Origin: Aeromicrobium sp. PE09-221
GTDB taxonomy: Bacteria; Actinomycetota; Actinomycetes; Propionibacteriales; Nocardioidaceae
NCBI RefSeq assembly: GCF_002174305.1
Contig: NZ_MIJB01000018.1
Location: forward strand, 62,001-126,000
Direction: 5' to 3'
DNA: 64,000 bases
Every line of letters begins with the position of its first letter. Positions within the stretch are counted from its first letter, which is position 1. The position numbers and the translations under genes were made by a program. Below, one piece after another: positions 1 to 9,132 of this stretch. The notes below the pieces were generated by a model. It saw only the letters and a program-made list of their open reading frames with translations. It was not told the origin of the DNA and made no database searches.

Positions 1-1271
1 GGCCAACCAAAGAAGACTTGGATGCGTATCTGCACCGCATCGAGGAGGCGCAGCGCCGCGACCACCGTCGCCTCGGTGCCGAGCTCGACCTCTTCAGCTT
101 CCCCGACGAGATCGGATCGGGCCTCCCGGTCTTCCATCCCAAGGGCGGTGTCATCAAGAGGGAGATGGAGGACTACGTCCGACGCCGGCACATCGAGGAG
201 GGCTTCGAGTACGTCGGCACGCCGCACATCGCCAAGGAGGGGCTCTTCTACACCTCGGGGCACCTCCCGTACTACGGCGAGGGGATGTTCCCGGCGCTCG
301 ATGTCGACGGCATGGACTATCGCCTCAAGGCGATGAACTGCCCGATGCACAATCTCATCTTCCGTTCGCGCCAGCGGTCCTATCGCGAGCTGCCGTTGCG
401 GTTGTTCGAGTTCGGCCACGTGTACCGCAATGAGAAATCGGGTGTCATCCACGGCCTGACTCGCGTGCGCGGCTTCGCCCAGGACGACTCGCACTCCTAT
501 GTCACGCCCGAGCAGGCTCCGGCGGAGGTGGCGCACCTGCTGAACTTCATGCTCAGCCTGCTGCGCGATTTCGGCATCGATGACTTCTACCTGGAGCTGT
601 CGACCCGTGATGACGCCAAGGACAAGTTCATCGGCTCCACCGAAGACTGGGAGCTCGCCACCCAAGTACTCGAGGACGTTGCCACCGCCACGGGCCTCGA
701 GCTCGTGCCTGATCCGGGCGGCGCGGCCTACTACGGTCCCAAGATCTCCGTGCAGGCGCGCGATGCCATCGGCCGCACCTGGCAGATGGGCACGGTCCAG
801 TACGACTTCAACCAGCCGGCGCCCGAGCGATTCGGACTCGAGTACGTCGCCGCGGACGGCTCGCGACAGCAACCCGTGATGATCCACTCGGCCAAGTTCG
901 GCTCCATTGAGCGGTTCATGGGCGTGCTCGTCGAGCACTACGCCGGCGCCTTCCCCCCGTGGCTGGCCCCCGTGCAGGTCGTCGGCATCCCGGTGGCCGA
1001 ACGCCATCTGGACTACCTGTACGAGCTCGCCGCCCGGCTCAAGGTCGAGGGCATCCGTGTCGAGGTCGATGCCTCCGACGAGCGGATGCAGAAGAAGATC
1101 CGTACTGCGCAGACCCAGAAGATCCCCTTCATGGTGCTGGCGGGTGACAAGGACGTCGAGGCCGGTGCCGTCTCCTTCCGCTATCGCAGCGGCGAGCAGG
1201 AGAACGGTGTGAGCCTGGACGATGCGGTGGCCAAGATCGTCACGGCAGTGCGCGACCGGGTCCAGGTCTGA
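1..1271 (+). CDS. thrS: threonyl-tRNA synthetase (5' truncated by window edge)
   Basis: Charges tRNA(Thr) with threonine in the cytoplasm. The open frame runs in from the left edge (reading [15 protein letters not shown] from base 3), so the TTG at 18 is not a start; the N-terminal TGS and editing domains lie outside the window. The visible part is the class II catalytic core and anticodon-binding domain: zinc ligands in MNCPMH and QDDSHSY, motif 2 around [10 protein letters not shown], motif 3 as [12 protein letters not shown], then a C-terminal anticodon-binding domain ([12 protein letters not shown] onward). It ends in TGATG, overlapping the next gene by one base. Identity is certain. Confidence 0.97.
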   Translation, partial: PTKEDLDAYLHRIEEAQRRDHRRLGAELDLFSFPDEIGSGLPVFHPKGGVIKREMEDYVRRRHIEEGFEYVGTPHIAKEGLFYTSGHLPYYGEGMFPALDVDGMDYRLKAMNCPMHNLIFRSRQRSYRELPLRLFEFGHVYRNEKSGVIHGLTRVRGFAQDDSHSYVTPEQAPAEVAHLLNFMLSLLRDFGIDDFYLELSTRDDAKDKFIGSTEDWELATQVLEDVATATGLELVPDPGGAAYYGPKISVQARDAIGRTWQMGTVQYDFNQPAPERFGLEYVAADGSRQQPVMIHSAKFGSIERFMGVLVEHYAGAFPPWLAPVQVVGIPVAERHLDYLYELAARLKVEGIRVEVDASDERMQKKIRTAQTQKIPFMVLAGDKDVEAGAVSFRYRSGEQENGVSLDDAVAKIVTAVRDRVQV

Positions 1272-1795
1272 TGGCGGCGGATCCCGATGGCCTCGAGAGG
1301 CTCTGGGCTCCGTATCGGATGGCCTATGTGCGGGGGGAGGAGACCCTCCACGATGACCGTTGTCCCTTCTGCGTCATGGCCGGGGGCGGGCGGCAGAGCG
1401 AGCTGGTGGTGCACCGCGGCGAGCACTCCTTCGTCACGATGAACCTCTATCCCTACAACCCCGGGCACCTGATGGTCCTGCCGAATCGTCACGAGTCCGA
1501 CTTCACCGCGCTGTCCGCGGCGGAATCGGTCGAGCTGACCGAGCTGACACAGCAGGCGATCCGGGTCATCCGCCGCGTCAGCTCACCGCACGGGTTCAAC
1601 GTGGGACTCAATCTCGGGGGAGTCGCCGGCGGCTCGCTCTCGCAGCATCTGCACCAGCACGTCGTCCCCCGCTGGGGCGGCGATGCCAATTTCATGACGG
1701 TAGTCGGGCATACCAAGACGTTGCCCCAGGTCATCGAGGACACCGCGCGGATGCTGGCCGAGGCCTGGACTGCCGATATCGAAGAGAGGGGGTGA
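1271..1795 (+). CDS. HIT-family nucleotide hydrolase/phosphorylase
   Basis: 174-residue histidine-triad protein. The catalytic triad is H126-x-H128-x-H130 within QHLHQHVVPRW, preceded by the nucleotide-binding stretch NLYPYNPGHLMVLP. A CPFC pair at 31-34 looks like a metal-binding N-terminal knuckle. Actinobacterial homologues between thrS and pgsA (Mycobacterium Rv2613c type) are diadenosine tetraphosphate phosphorylases, so Ap4A breakdown is the likely role; this is inferred from family and position. The ATG overlaps the thrS stop (TGATG), which suggests translational coupling. Confidence 0.93.
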   Translation: MAADPDGLERLWAPYRMAYVRGEETLHDDRCPFCVMAGGGRQSELVVHRGEHSFVTMNLYPYNPGHLMVLPNRHESDFTALSAAESVELTELTQQAIRVIRRVSSPHGFNVGLNLGGVAGGSLSQHLHQHVVPRWGGDANFMTVVGHTKTLPQVIEDTARMLAEAWTADIEERG

Positions 1796-1802
1796 CCGCC
1801 TG

Positions 1803-2405
1803 ATGCTGGAGCGTTTCCGCGCCTTCTGGAACAAGCTGCTCTCGCCGATCGCCGATGGGCTCATCAAGATCGGCGTGACACCGGACATGGTGACCTGGGT
1901 GGGCACGATCGGCGTGTGCGTCGGCGCGTTGTGGCTCTTCCCGCAGGGTGAGTTCTTCTGGGGCACGATGTTCGTCACGGCCTTCGTCTTCAGTGACATC
2001 GTCGACGGCACGATGGCGCGCAAGCTCGGTCGCTCGTCGAAATGGGGGGCTTTCCTGGACTCCTCGCTCGATCGGGTCGGCGATGCGGCGGTCTTCGGCG
2101 GCATCGCGCTCTGGTACGCGTGGGAGGGGGACTCACCCCTCTACCTGTGCCTGAGCCTGGCCTGTCTCGTGCTCGGCATGATGACCTCCTATCTGCGGGC
2201 GCGCGCCGAAGGCCTCGGCCTGGAGGCCAAGGGCGGTATCGCCGAGCGTTCGGACCGGTTGGTGGCGATCCTCGTCATGACCGGCTTCGCAGGCCTCCTC
2301 GATCTGCCGATCCTCCAGCACGTCACTCTCTGGGCGCTGGCGATCGCCAGCCTCATCACCTGCGGTCAGCGCATGCTCATGGTCCGCCGCCAGGCCCTCG
2401 GCTGA
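1803..2405 (+). CDS. pgsA: CDP-alcohol phosphatidyltransferase (PgsA-type, probable PI-phosphate synthase)
   Basis: Integral membrane enzyme of 200 residues that transfers a phosphatidyl group from CDP-diacylglycerol to an alcohol acceptor. The family signature D-x2-DG-x2-AR-x8-G-x3-D-x3-D is complete at D65, D68, G69, A72, R73, G82, D86 and D90, with several hydrophobic helices before and after. In actinobacteria the copy behind thrS-HIT makes phosphatidylinositol phosphate; that acceptor is inferred from context. The patA/pimA genes that usually follow are absent, and pdxS comes next. It starts 7 bp after the HIT stop, in the same transcription unit. Confidence 0.93.
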   Translation: MLERFRAFWNKLLSPIADGLIKIGVTPDMVTWVGTIGVCVGALWLFPQGEFFWGTMFVTAFVFSDIVDGTMARKLGRSSKWGAFLDSSLDRVGDAAVFGGIALWYAWEGDSPLYLCLSLACLVLGMMTSYLRARAEGLGLEAKGGIAERSDRLVAILVMTGFAGLLDLPILQHVTLWALAIASLITCGQRMLMVRRQALG

Positions 2406-2440
2406 CCTGTACCAGCCGCCGGGCTCGGAGGCGGGGCTCG

Positions 2441-2446
2441 TAGACT
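2441..2446 (+). promoter_or_regulatory. -10 box of pdxS, leaderless type
   Basis: TAGACT ends 6 nt before the GTG of pdxS, so the transcript probably begins at or next to the start codon. No convincing -35 is visible. It follows the same spacing rule as many starts in this window. Confidence 0.6.
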
Positions 2447-2452
2447 GGAGAT

Positions 2453-3352
2453 GTGACCAGCGAAGAGACCACGACCACCGGAACGGCCCGCGTCAAGCGC
2501 GGCATGGCCGAGATGCTGAAGGGCGGCGTCATCATGGACGTCGTCAACGCTGAGCAGGCCAAGATCGCCGAGGATGCCGGCGCCGTCGCCGTCATGGCCC
2601 TCGAGCGCGTTCCCGCGGACATCCGCGCGCAGGGCGGTGTCGCCCGGATGAGCGATCCCGACCTCATCGACGGCATCATCGAGGCCGTCTCGATCCCCGT
2701 GATGGCCAAGGCGCGTATCGGCCACTTCGCCGAGGCGCAGGTGCTGCAGAGCCTCGGCGTCGACTATGTCGACGAGTCCGAGGTGCTCACCCCCGCCGAC
2801 TACGTCAATCACATCGACAAGTGGGGCTTCACGGTGCCCTTCGTGTGCGGCGCGACCAATCTCGGCGAGGCGCTGCGTCGCATCACCGAAGGTGCGGCCA
2901 TGATCCGTTCCAAGGGCGAGGCCGGCACGGGCGATGTCTCCAATGCCACGGGCCACATGCGCAAGATCCGAGGCGAGATCCGCCGGCTCCGATCGCTGGC
3001 CCCCGATGAGCTGTACGTCGCGGCCAAGGAGTTGCAGGCGCCCTACGAGCTCGTCAAGGAGGTCGCCGAGGCGGGCAAGCTGCCAGTCGTGCTGTTCACC
3101 GCGGGAGGCATCGCCACTCCGGCCGATGCCGCGATGATGATGCAGCTCGGCGCCGAGGGCGTCTTCGTCGGCTCGGGCATCTTCAAGTCCGGTAACCCGG
3201 CTGAACGCGCCGCCGCGATCGTCAAGGCCACCACCTTCTTCGATGATCCCGATGTCATCGCCAAGGTGTCGCGCGGTCTCGGTGAGGCCATGGTCGGCAT
3301 CAATGTCGACGACATCCCCGAGCCCCACCGGCTCGAGACCCGCGGCTGGTGA
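2453..3352 (+). CDS. pdxS: pyridoxal 5'-phosphate synthase lyase subunit PdxS
   Basis: Synthase subunit of the DXP-independent vitamin B6 pathway. It condenses ribose 5-phosphate, glyceraldehyde 3-phosphate and ammonia (from PdxT) into PLP in a 12+12 cytoplasmic complex. The 299-residue protein is full length. Landmarks are D29 in GGVIMDV, the Schiff-base K86 in MAKARIGH, and the second lysine and GEAGTGDV phosphate loop in [11 protein letters not shown]. The start is GTG, chosen because a -10 box sits 6 nt upstream. The stop overlaps pdxT by GTGA, so the two subunits are made together. Confidence 0.98.
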   Translation: MTSEETTTTGTARVKRGMAEMLKGGVIMDVVNAEQAKIAEDAGAVAVMALERVPADIRAQGGVARMSDPDLIDGIIEAVSIPVMAKARIGHFAEAQVLQSLGVDYVDESEVLTPADYVNHIDKWGFTVPFVCGATNLGEALRRITEGAAMIRSKGEAGTGDVSNATGHMRKIRGEIRRLRSLAPDELYVAAKELQAPYELVKEVAEAGKLPVVLFTAGGIATPADAAMMMQLGAEGVFVGSGIFKSGNPAERAAAIVKATTFFDDPDVIAKVSRGLGEAMVGINVDDIPEPHRLETRGW

Positions 3353-3960
3353 CCGGCCCCACCATCGGCGTCCTCGCCCTGCAAGGCGATGTGCGGGAGC
3401 ATCTCCATGCGCTCGACCGTTTGGGAACGACGGCCCTTCCGGTGCGGCGCCCGGAGGAGCTCAGTCGTGTCGACGGCTTGATCATCCCGGGGGGTGAGTC
3501 CTCGACGATGGACAAGCTCGCGCGGATCTTCGAGCTGCGCGAGCCCCTCCGCGAACGGATCTCCTCGGGCATGCCCGCCTTCGGCACATGCGCGGGCATG
3601 ATCATGCTGGCGGAGCGGCTCCGTGACGGTATCGCCGGGCAGGAGACGCTCGGCGGCATCGACATCACCGTGCGGCGCAATGCCTTCGGGCGGCAGGTGG
3701 ACTCCTTCGAGACCGATCTCACCGTGGACGGGCTCGACGATACGGTGCACGCGGTGTTCATCCGCGCGCCCTGGGTCGAAGAGGCCGGCGCTGGGGTCGA
3801 GGTGCTGGCCCGAGTGCCCGCTTCGGCACCCGAACACGAAGCCGCCGGTAGAATCGTCGCTGTTCGCCAGGGGCCGCACATGGCGACGTCGTTCCATCCC
3901 GAGGTCGGGAACGATGATCGTCTCCATCGGCTCTTCGTCGACCTCGTGACTCAGTCGTAG
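3349..3960 (+). CDS. pdxT: pyridoxal 5'-phosphate synthase glutaminase subunit PdxT
   Basis: Class I glutamine amidotransferase that feeds ammonia to PdxS. It has 203 residues, the usual length. The nucleophile is C81 in GTCAGM, the catalytic pair is H183/E185 in FHPEVG, and the GGESST glutamine-binding loop is at about 49-53. It starts on a GTG that shares four bases with the pdxS stop and ends 11 bp before yebC. Confidence 0.97.
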   Translation: MTGPTIGVLALQGDVREHLHALDRLGTTALPVRRPEELSRVDGLIIPGGESSTMDKLARIFELREPLRERISSGMPAFGTCAGMIMLAERLRDGIAGQETLGGIDITVRRNAFGRQVDSFETDLTVDGLDDTVHAVFIRAPWVEEAGAGVEVLARVPASAPEHEAAGRIVAVRQGPHMATSFHPEVGNDDRLHRLFVDLVTQS

Positions 3961-3971
3961 GGAAGGACGCC

Positions 3972-4730
3972 ATGTCAGGGCATTCCAAGTGGGCGACCAC
4001 CAAGCACAAGAAGGCGGTCATCGATGCCAAGCGCGGCAAGCTGTTCGCCAAGCTCATCAAGAACATCGAGGTGGCGGCGCGCACGGGTGGTCCTGACCCC
4101 GAAGGCAATCCGACCCTCTACGACGCGATCCAGAAGGCCAAGAAGCAGTCGGTCCCCAATGACAACATCGACCGCGCGGTCAAGCGCGGCGGTGGTCTCG
4201 ACGGCGGGGCGGTCGACTACACCACGATCATGTACGAGGGCTACGGTCCGAACGGCGTCGCGCTGCTCATCGAGTGTCTCACCGACAACAAGAATCGTGC
4301 CGCGATGGAGGTCCGCACGGCCATGACTCGCAATGGCGGCACGATGGCCGACCCGGGCTCGGTGTCCTATCTGTTCAACCGCAAGGGTGTCGTCATCGTG
4401 CCCGCGGAGCAGGGCGAGTCGACCACCAACGAGGACGACATCCTGATGGCGGTGCTCGATGCGGGGGCCGAGGAGGTCAATGACCTCGGCGGCTCCTTCG
4501 AGGTGGTCAGCGAGGCCACCGACCTGGTGGCTGTGCGTACGGCGCTCCAGGAGGCCGGGCTCGACTACGACTCCGCGGAAGCGTCGTTCCTGCCGAGCGT
4601 TCAGGTCGAGCTCGATGCCACCGGCGCCGGCAAGGTGGTCAAGCTCATCGACGCGCTCGAGGACTGTGACGACGTGCAGAACGTCTACGCCAACTTCGAC
4701 GCTCCCGATGAGGTGATGGCCGAGCTCTGA
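3972..4730 (+). CDS. yebC: YebC/PmpR-family protein
   Basis: 252-residue member of the YebC family, with the characteristic N-terminus [27 protein letters not shown] and three-domain fold. The family includes DNA-binding regulators, and more recent work links YebC proteins to translation of proline-rich stretches; the sequence does not decide between these. A GGAAGG Shine-Dalgarno precedes the ATG. Its position between pdxT and ruvC is the common actinobacterial arrangement. Confidence 0.94.
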   Translation: MSGHSKWATTKHKKAVIDAKRGKLFAKLIKNIEVAARTGGPDPEGNPTLYDAIQKAKKQSVPNDNIDRAVKRGGGLDGGAVDYTTIMYEGYGPNGVALLIECLTDNKNRAAMEVRTAMTRNGGTMADPGSVSYLFNRKGVVIVPAEQGESTTNEDDILMAVLDAGAEEVNDLGGSFEVVSEATDLVAVRTALQEAGLDYDSAEASFLPSVQVELDATGAGKVVKLIDALEDCDDVQNVYANFDAPDEVMAEL

Positions 4731-4748
4731 CCGGCTCGGCGAGAGGCG

Positions 4749-5117
4749 ATGAGGGCGCGCACACCCGACGGTGTCGAGTGGAGGCTGCGCTGCGCCCTCG
4801 CGGGTCGGGCGGACCGTGGGCGCGAGGTCATCGCGCCGGCTCCCTCGGTCGGCTTCGGACTCCTGGTGGCCTTGGCGGTCGTGCTCGTGCTCCTCTGGCC
4901 CGTGCTGTCCTCGGCCGGGCTGGGGTGGCTGGTCGTCCTCGTGGTGCCGTGCGCGATCCTCGCCGTACTGGGCTATCGATGGCCCACCGTCGTCGTGGTG
5001 CGCCGAGAGGCCGAGGAGGTCTCCCGCTACGTGACGCGGGGGCTGGTCGGGGCCTTCCTGCTCGCCCGTGACGTGGCCCGCGAGATCGCCCGCACCCCCG
5101 ACATCGATCTTCGCTGA
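4749..5117 (+). CDS. small membrane protein, unknown function
   Basis: Not recognised. 122 residues: a charged N-terminus with several Arg, then two hydrophobic segments at about 31-53 and 57-74 ([37 protein letters not shown]), then a soluble tail of about 45 residues. GAGAGGCG precedes the ATG by a normal distance. It lies 18 bp behind yebC in the same direction, probably as the last gene of that unit. Codon use matches the neighbours. Confidence 0.65.
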   Translation: MRARTPDGVEWRLRCALAGRADRGREVIAPAPSVGFGLLVALAVVLVLLWPVLSSAGLGWLVVLVVPCAILAVLGYRWPTVVVVRREAEEVSRYVTRGLVGAFLLARDVAREIARTPDIDLR

Positions 5118-5286
5118 CGCCACCTGTCACCCGGGGCGGCACGTCATCAACCCTTCCTGTGCGGCGACGGCGGGCTCCAACCCCACGGCGGGTAGATAAC
5201 GTTGAGGGGCGAGAGCCTACCGCCACGGGGGAGGGCTGGACACGTGGGCTCGGCGTGGCGGGGAGCGAGAGCGGCCGGCAGACCGC

Positions 5287-5292
5287 TAGGCT
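5287..5292 (+). promoter_or_regulatory. -10 box of ruvC, leaderless type
   Basis: TAGGCT ends 7 nt before the ruvC ATG. The candidate LexA box begins two bases after it. Confidence 0.6.
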
Positions 5293-5293
5293 T

Positions 5294-5309
5294 TCGAACA
5301 TGCGTTCTG
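5294..5309 (+). promoter_or_regulatory. candidate LexA (SOS) box over the ruvC start
   Basis: TCGAAC-ATGC-GTTCTG matches the actinobacterial LexA palindrome TCGAAC-N4-GTTCGA at 10 of 12 positions. The ruvC ATG is the first three bases of the spacer, so a bound repressor would cover the start of a leaderless mRNA. ruvCAB is LexA-regulated in mycobacteria; control here is inferred from the site. Confidence 0.6.
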
Positions 5310-5836
5310 TCCGCGTCCTGGGTGTCGACCCCGGCTTGACCCGCTGCGGTATCGGAGTGGTCGAGGGCAGTGTCGGCCGCCCGCTCTCGATGGTCGACGT
5401 CGGCGTGATCCGCACGCCCTCTGATCTCGACCTCTCGCGGCGTCTGCTGCGGTTGGAGGAGGCTCTGGACGCGGCCGTGCGCACGCACCGTCCCGAGGTG
5501 ATGGCCGTCGAACGCGTCTTCAGCCAGCACAATGTCAGCACCGTCATGGGCACAGCGCAGGCCAGCGGCATCGCGATGTTGGTCGCCGCGCGGCACGGCC
5601 TCGAGGTCCGCCTGCACACGCCCAGCGAGGTCAAGGCCGCCGTCACGGGCAGCGGTCGTGCCGACAAGGCGCAGGTGACGCTCATGGTCAGCAGGCTGCT
5701 GCGGCTGGCTCAGGCCCCCAAGCCCGCGGATGCCGCCGACGCCCTGGCCCTCGCGATCTGCCAGATCTGGCGCGGGGCCGCACATGACCGACTCGCCGCC
5801 GCCGTGGCGGCCCAGAAGGAGAGGACTGTTCGGTGA
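5300..5836 (+). CDS. ruvC: Holliday junction resolvase RuvC
   Basis: Endonuclease that cuts four-way DNA junctions made during recombination repair, acting with RuvAB. 178 residues from this ATG. The acidic catalytic residues are visible: D10 in [11 protein letters not shown], a Glu in MAVERVF, and the DAAD pair in [14 protein letters not shown]. The frame is open upstream for another 47 codons, but that stretch is low-complexity and does not resemble RuvC. The ATG 7 nt behind TAGGCT fits. The stop overlaps ruvA by GTGA. Confidence 0.97.
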   Translation: MRSVRVLGVDPGLTRCGIGVVEGSVGRPLSMVDVGVIRTPSDLDLSRRLLRLEEALDAAVRTHRPEVMAVERVFSQHNVSTVMGTAQASGIAMLVAARHGLEVRLHTPSEVKAAVTGSGRADKAQVTLMVSRLLRLAQAPKPADAADALALAICQIWRGAAHDRLAAAVAAQKERTVR

Positions 5837-6429
5837 TCGCGCATGTCAAGGGGCCCGTCGCGGCCATCACCGTTACCTCTGTCGTGATCGAGGTCGGCGG
5901 CATCGGTCTACAGGTGTACTGCACGCCCAGCACCATCGCGGACCTGCGCATCGGTCAGCCGGCGACCCTCTTCACGTCGATGGTGGTCCGCGAGGACTCG
6001 CTCACCGTGTACGGCTTCGCCGATGCCGACGGCCGGGAGATGTTCGAGCTCGTCCAGACCGCCAGCGGGGTCGGCCCCAAGGTCGCCCAGGCCATGCTCG
6101 CCGTCCTCGACCCCGAGCGCATCCGTCAGGCCATCGCCGCAGGCGAGGTCAGCACCCTGACCACCGTGCCGGGAATCGGTCGCAAGGGCGCCGAGCGCAT
6201 CATCCTGGAGCTCAAGGACCGCGTCGGCCCGGTCACGAGCGCGCCCAGCGCCGCCGGCGGATCGGCCTGGCGCGGCCAGGTACACGAGGCGCTGACCGGT
6301 CTCGGCTGGTCCGCCAAGGATGCCGATGCCGCGATCGATGCGACGGCGGCCGAGCTGCCCGTGGGCAGCGACCCCGATGTCTCCACCGTGCTGCGTGATG
6401 CCCTGCGCAGCCTCGGCAAGGGCCGTTGA
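5833..6429 (+). CDS. ruvA: Holliday junction branch migration protein RuvA
   Basis: Tetrameric junction-binding subunit that loads RuvB. 198 residues: an N-terminal OB fold ([11 protein letters not shown]...), a central pair of helix-hairpin-helix motifs ([23 protein letters not shown]-type [24 protein letters not shown]), a variable linker, and the C-terminal RuvB-binding domain from about 145. It starts on GTG inside the ruvC stop and ends in TGATG at ruvB. Confidence 0.97.
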   Translation: MIAHVKGPVAAITVTSVVIEVGGIGLQVYCTPSTIADLRIGQPATLFTSMVVREDSLTVYGFADADGREMFELVQTASGVGPKVAQAMLAVLDPERIRQAIAAGEVSTLTTVPGIGRKGAERIILELKDRVGPVTSAPSAAGGSAWRGQVHEALTGLGWSAKDADAAIDATAAELPVGSDPDVSTVLRDALRSLGKGR

Positions 6430-7469
6430 TGACCGGCGAGTTCAATGAGGCCGTCAGCGCCGAGGTGCTGCCGGAGGATCAAGCCTTCGAGGCCGCCCTA
6501 CGGCCCAAGAGCCTCGACGAGCTCGTCGGACAGGACCGGGTCCGCGAGCAGCTGGCCCTCGTCCTCAAGGCGGCCGTCGCCCGCGGCCGTACCCCCGACC
6601 ATGTGCTCCTCAGCGGTCCGCCGGGTCTGGGCAAGACGACCTTGGCGATGATCATCGCCCATCAGCTCTCCGCGCCGCTGCGGTTGACCTCCGGGCCGGC
6701 GATCCAGCACGCCGGGGACCTCGCGGCGATCCTCTCGGGCATCGGCGAGGGAGATGTGCTCTTCATCGACGAGATCCATCGCATGTCGCGCCCGGCCGAG
6801 GAGCTGCTGTACATGGCGATGGAGGACTTCCGCGTCGATGTCGTGGTCGGCAAGGGTCCGGGAGCCACCGCCATCCCGCTGGAGATCCCGCCGTTCACGG
6901 TCGTCGGAGCCACCACCCGCGCCGGACTCCTCCCGGGGCCGCTACGCGACCGTTTCGGATTCACGGCGCAGCTCGACTACTACGCCGTCGAGGACCTCTA
7001 CGACATCGTCCGCCGGTCGGCGCGGCTGCTCGAGCTCTCGATCGATGACGACGCCGCCCGCGAGATCGGCTCCCGGTCGCGCGGAACGCCTCGGATCGCC
7101 AACCGGCTGCTGCGGCGGGTCCGCGACTACGCCGAGGTGCGGGCCGGTGGTCACGTCGACCACGGGGTCGCCCGCGCCGCACTTGAACTGTACGAGGTCG
7201 ACGATCTCGGCCTCGACCGGCTCGACCGCGCCGTCCTGGACGCCCTCTGCCGCAGCTTCGGTGGCGGTCCGGTCGGCATCTCGACCCTTGCGGTCGCCGT
7301 TGCCGAGGAGCGCGAGACGGTCGAGGAGCTCGCCGAGCCCTTCCTCGTACGGCTCGGTTTCCTCGCGCGGACGCCGCGCGGGCGTATCGCCACGCCGGCG
7401 GCCTGGCGACACCTGGGACTCACGGTCCCCCAGGACGCCGCCCAGCTCAGCTTCGACGACGCCGAGTGA
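6429..7469 (+). CDS. ruvB: Holliday junction branch migration helicase RuvB
   Basis: AAA+ motor of the RuvAB branch-migration complex, 346 residues. The Walker A is GPPGLGKTT, the Walker B/DExH is LFIDEIHRM, sensor 1 is [10 protein letters not shown], and the arginine-finger segment is [11 protein letters not shown] winged-helix C-terminal domain follows ([18 protein letters not shown]). The ATG overlaps the ruvA stop by one base; a TTG three bases earlier is possible but less likely. Confidence 0.97.
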   Translation: MTGEFNEAVSAEVLPEDQAFEAALRPKSLDELVGQDRVREQLALVLKAAVARGRTPDHVLLSGPPGLGKTTLAMIIAHQLSAPLRLTSGPAIQHAGDLAAILSGIGEGDVLFIDEIHRMSRPAEELLYMAMEDFRVDVVVGKGPGATAIPLEIPPFTVVGATTRAGLLPGPLRDRFGFTAQLDYYAVEDLYDIVRRSARLLELSIDDDAAREIGSRSRGTPRIANRLLRRVRDYAEVRAGGHVDHGVARAALELYEVDDLGLDRLDRAVLDALCRSFGGGPVGISTLAVAVAEERETVEELAEPFLVRLGFLARTPRGRIATPAAWRHLGLTVPQDAAQLSFDDAE

Positions 7470-7491
7470 CCGGCGATGCGGCGGTGCCCCG

Positions 7492-7497
7492 TAGACT
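7492..7497 (+). promoter_or_regulatory. -10 box upstream of yajC
   Basis: TAGACT lies 39 nt before the yajC GTG, leaving a leader of about 33 nt that contains a GGAG Shine-Dalgarno. This separates yajC-lipoprotein-apt from the ruv operon. Confidence 0.5.
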
Positions 7498-7536
7498 CGC
7501 CGTCGTACCTGTCCGTCGCGACCTGGAGTTCTCCGC

Positions 7537-7848
7537 GTGGAAATCATCCTTCTTGTGGCCATCGTGGCCGTCTTCTTCCTGCTTGTCCTGCGCCCCGCTC
7601 GACAGCGCCAGAAGCAGTTCCAGCAGGTGCAGAACTCGCTGGAGCCCGGTAAGCGGGTCATGCTGACCAGCGGCATCCACGGCACCTTGATCGAGGTCGA
7701 CGATCAGACGGTCGATCTCGAGGTCGCCCCCGGCACGGTCCTCACCGTCGCCCGTCCCGCGGTCGCGCAGGTCTTCACGCCGCTCGATGCCGAGGACAGG
7801 GAGTTGGACGAGATCGAGTCGACCGACTCCGACGACGAGCAGCGCTGA
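7537..7848 (+). CDS. yajC: preprotein translocase accessory subunit YajC
   Basis: 103 residues. One N-terminal transmembrane helix (EIILLVAIVAVFFLLVLRPARQRQK) is followed by a small cytoplasmic beta domain with the LEPGKRVMLTSGIHGTLIEV signature. YajC associates with SecDF-SecYEG at the inner membrane. The GTG start has GGAG 9 nt upstream. In most actinobacteria secD and secF follow immediately; here a lipoprotein gene follows in a TGATG overlap. Confidence 0.93.
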   Translation: MEIILLVAIVAVFFLLVLRPARQRQKQFQQVQNSLEPGKRVMLTSGIHGTLIEVDDQTVDLEVAPGTVLTVARPAVAQVFTPLDAEDRELDEIESTDSDDEQR

Positions 7849-8315
7849 TGCGACGCCGGTGGGCTGCCGGCATCGCGGTGGCCGCCGCGATCGGCGCGCT
7901 CTCGGCCTGCGCCGATGACACCGATGCCTACTGCGACGAGCTGGAGAAGGTGAGCGGACCCTTCGCGGAACTCAGCGCCGGTGACTTCTCGCAGATCGAT
8001 CAGGTCATGGACGACATGACGGCGCTGGAGGAGAAGGCGCCTGAGGAGGTCCAGGACGAGTGGCAGACCTTTGGCTCCACGATCCGCGAGCTGCAGGCCG
8101 CGGTCGAGGAGGAGGGCCTGACGATCGCCGAGATGATCGAGCTCGCACAGGAGCCGGAGCTCAGCGAGGAGGACCAGGCGCGCCTGGCCGCCGTGGACGA
8201 GTCCCTCGCCGACCTCGATCTGCCCTCGGTCGGCGATGCCAGCGGTGAGATCTCCCAGCACGCCGAGCGCACTTGCGATCTGAGTCTGAACGGAACCGAT
8301 GATGACCAGCAGTGA
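7848..8315 (+). CDS. small secreted lipoprotein, paralogue of the one at 45090
   Basis: 155 residues. A type II signal peptide with lipobox LSAC places the lipidated cysteine at 21, so the mature protein should be anchored outside the membrane. The mature chain is acidic and helical and has two further cysteines near its ends (AYCDE at about 28 and RTCDL near 148). The second lipoprotein at 45090 shares the order YCD, then APEEVQDEW/APESIAPDW, then LSEEDQ/LSQEQR, then a final Cys-x-(L/T)-x-L. Function is unknown. It is coupled to yajC (TGATG) and overlaps apt by about 14 bp. Confidence 0.85.
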   Translation: MRRRWAAGIAVAAAIGALSACADDTDAYCDELEKVSGPFAELSAGDFSQIDQVMDDMTALEEKAPEEVQDEWQTFGSTIRELQAAVEEEGLTIAEMIELAQEPELSEEDQARLAAVDESLADLDLPSVGDASGEISQHAERTCDLSLNGTDDDQQ

Positions 8316-8847
8316 GCAGTTCACCTCCCTCGCCCGTGGTCACATCCGCGCGATCGAGGATTGGCCCGAGCCCGGGGTCACCTTCCGCGACATCACCCCG
8401 CTGCTCGCCGATCCCGCGGGTCTCGCAGGCACCGTCGACGCCCTTGCAGGCATCGCCGCGACCTGGGGTCCGATCGACAAGGTCGTCGGGATCGAGGCCC
8501 GGGGCTTCGTCCTGGCCCCGCCGGTGGCCATGCGTCTCGGAGCCGGTTTCGTACCCGTCCGCAAGGCCGGAAAGCTCCCGGCGGCCGTCGAGTCGCGGAC
8601 CTACGATCTCGAATACGGCTCGGCCACGGTCGAGATCCACCGCGACGCGATCGTCACCGGCGAGCGGGTGCTCGTCCTCGACGATGTCCTGGCCACCGGC
8701 GGCACTCTCTCCGCCGCTCGCGATCTGGTGACCGGCCTCGGCGGGCACGTCCTCGGTCAGCTGGTGCTGATCGAGTTGTCCTCGCTCGGCGGGCGCGCGC
8801 GACTGGGCACTCAGACGCCTACGGCCGCCTTGGTGACCTATCCATGA
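8299..8847 (+). CDS. apt: adenine phosphoribosyltransferase
   Basis: Purine salvage enzyme: adenine + PRPP gives AMP + PPi. 182 residues from the first of two adjacent ATGs (8299 or 8302; the choice changes one residue). The PRPP-binding signature is VLVLDDVLATGGT at 124-136, and the N-terminal DWPEPGVTFRDITPLL is typical of Apt. It begins inside the lipoprotein gene. The apt-relA neighbourhood is conserved in actinobacteria. Confidence 0.96.
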   Translation: MMTSSEQFTSLARGHIRAIEDWPEPGVTFRDITPLLADPAGLAGTVDALAGIAATWGPIDKVVGIEARGFVLAPPVAMRLGAGFVPVRKAGKLPAAVESRTYDLEYGSATVEIHRDAIVTGERVLVLDDVLATGGTLSAARDLVTGLGGHVLGQLVLIELSSLGGRARLGTQTPTAALVTYP

Positions 8848-8939
8848 TGGGTCGGCGCACGATGCAGGTCATCGCCCTCATCGCGGCCGGAGCCCTGGTC
8901 GCCGGCTCGGCGGCCACGCTGATCACGATGCTGCTCTGA
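8844..8939 (+). CDS. possible 31-residue single-helix membrane peptide
   Basis: Short open frame sharing ATGA with the apt stop. It begins MMGRRTMQ and then has one hydrophobic helix (VIALIAAGALVAGSAATLI) with positive charges on the N side, as expected for an N-in membrane peptide. Evidence is the coupling overlap and the clean amphiphilic pattern only; it could be chance. Confidence 0.4.
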   Translation: MMGRRTMQVIALIAAGALVAGSAATLITMLL

Positions 8940-9107
8940 CGAGACTCTCCCTCGGGCCGTCCAACCGGTGGCGGTGTGCCATCGACCACGGCGTTCCGGC
9001 CTGAGATGTCCCGTCCGCGGTTTCCTGCCGCCAGGGCCTCCTAACGCGGGTCCGCTGTGGTCGTCGTTCAAGTGCCGCCGTGCGTGAGCGCGTGCGAAAG
9101 CGGTGCG

Positions 9108-9113
9108 TACGAT
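9108..9113 (+). promoter_or_regulatory. -10 box of relA
   Basis: TACGAT, with an AAGGAGG Shine-Dalgarno at 9120-9126. Transcription would start about where the Shine-Dalgarno begins, giving a very short leader. The 193 bp between 8940 and 9132 hold no other gene I can see. Confidence 0.45.
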
Positions 9114-9132
9114 GGTCCCAAGGAGGCGTGAC

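Noticed and set aside
5159..5299. RuvC start 47 codons upstream
   Set aside because: The extra residues are Arg/Gly-rich and unlike RuvC; the -10 box lies inside that stretch, so it would not be transcribed from this promoter.
9103..9132. relA starts at GTG 9103 or ATG 9112
   Set aside because: AAGGAGG at 9120-9126 fits only the GTG at 9133.
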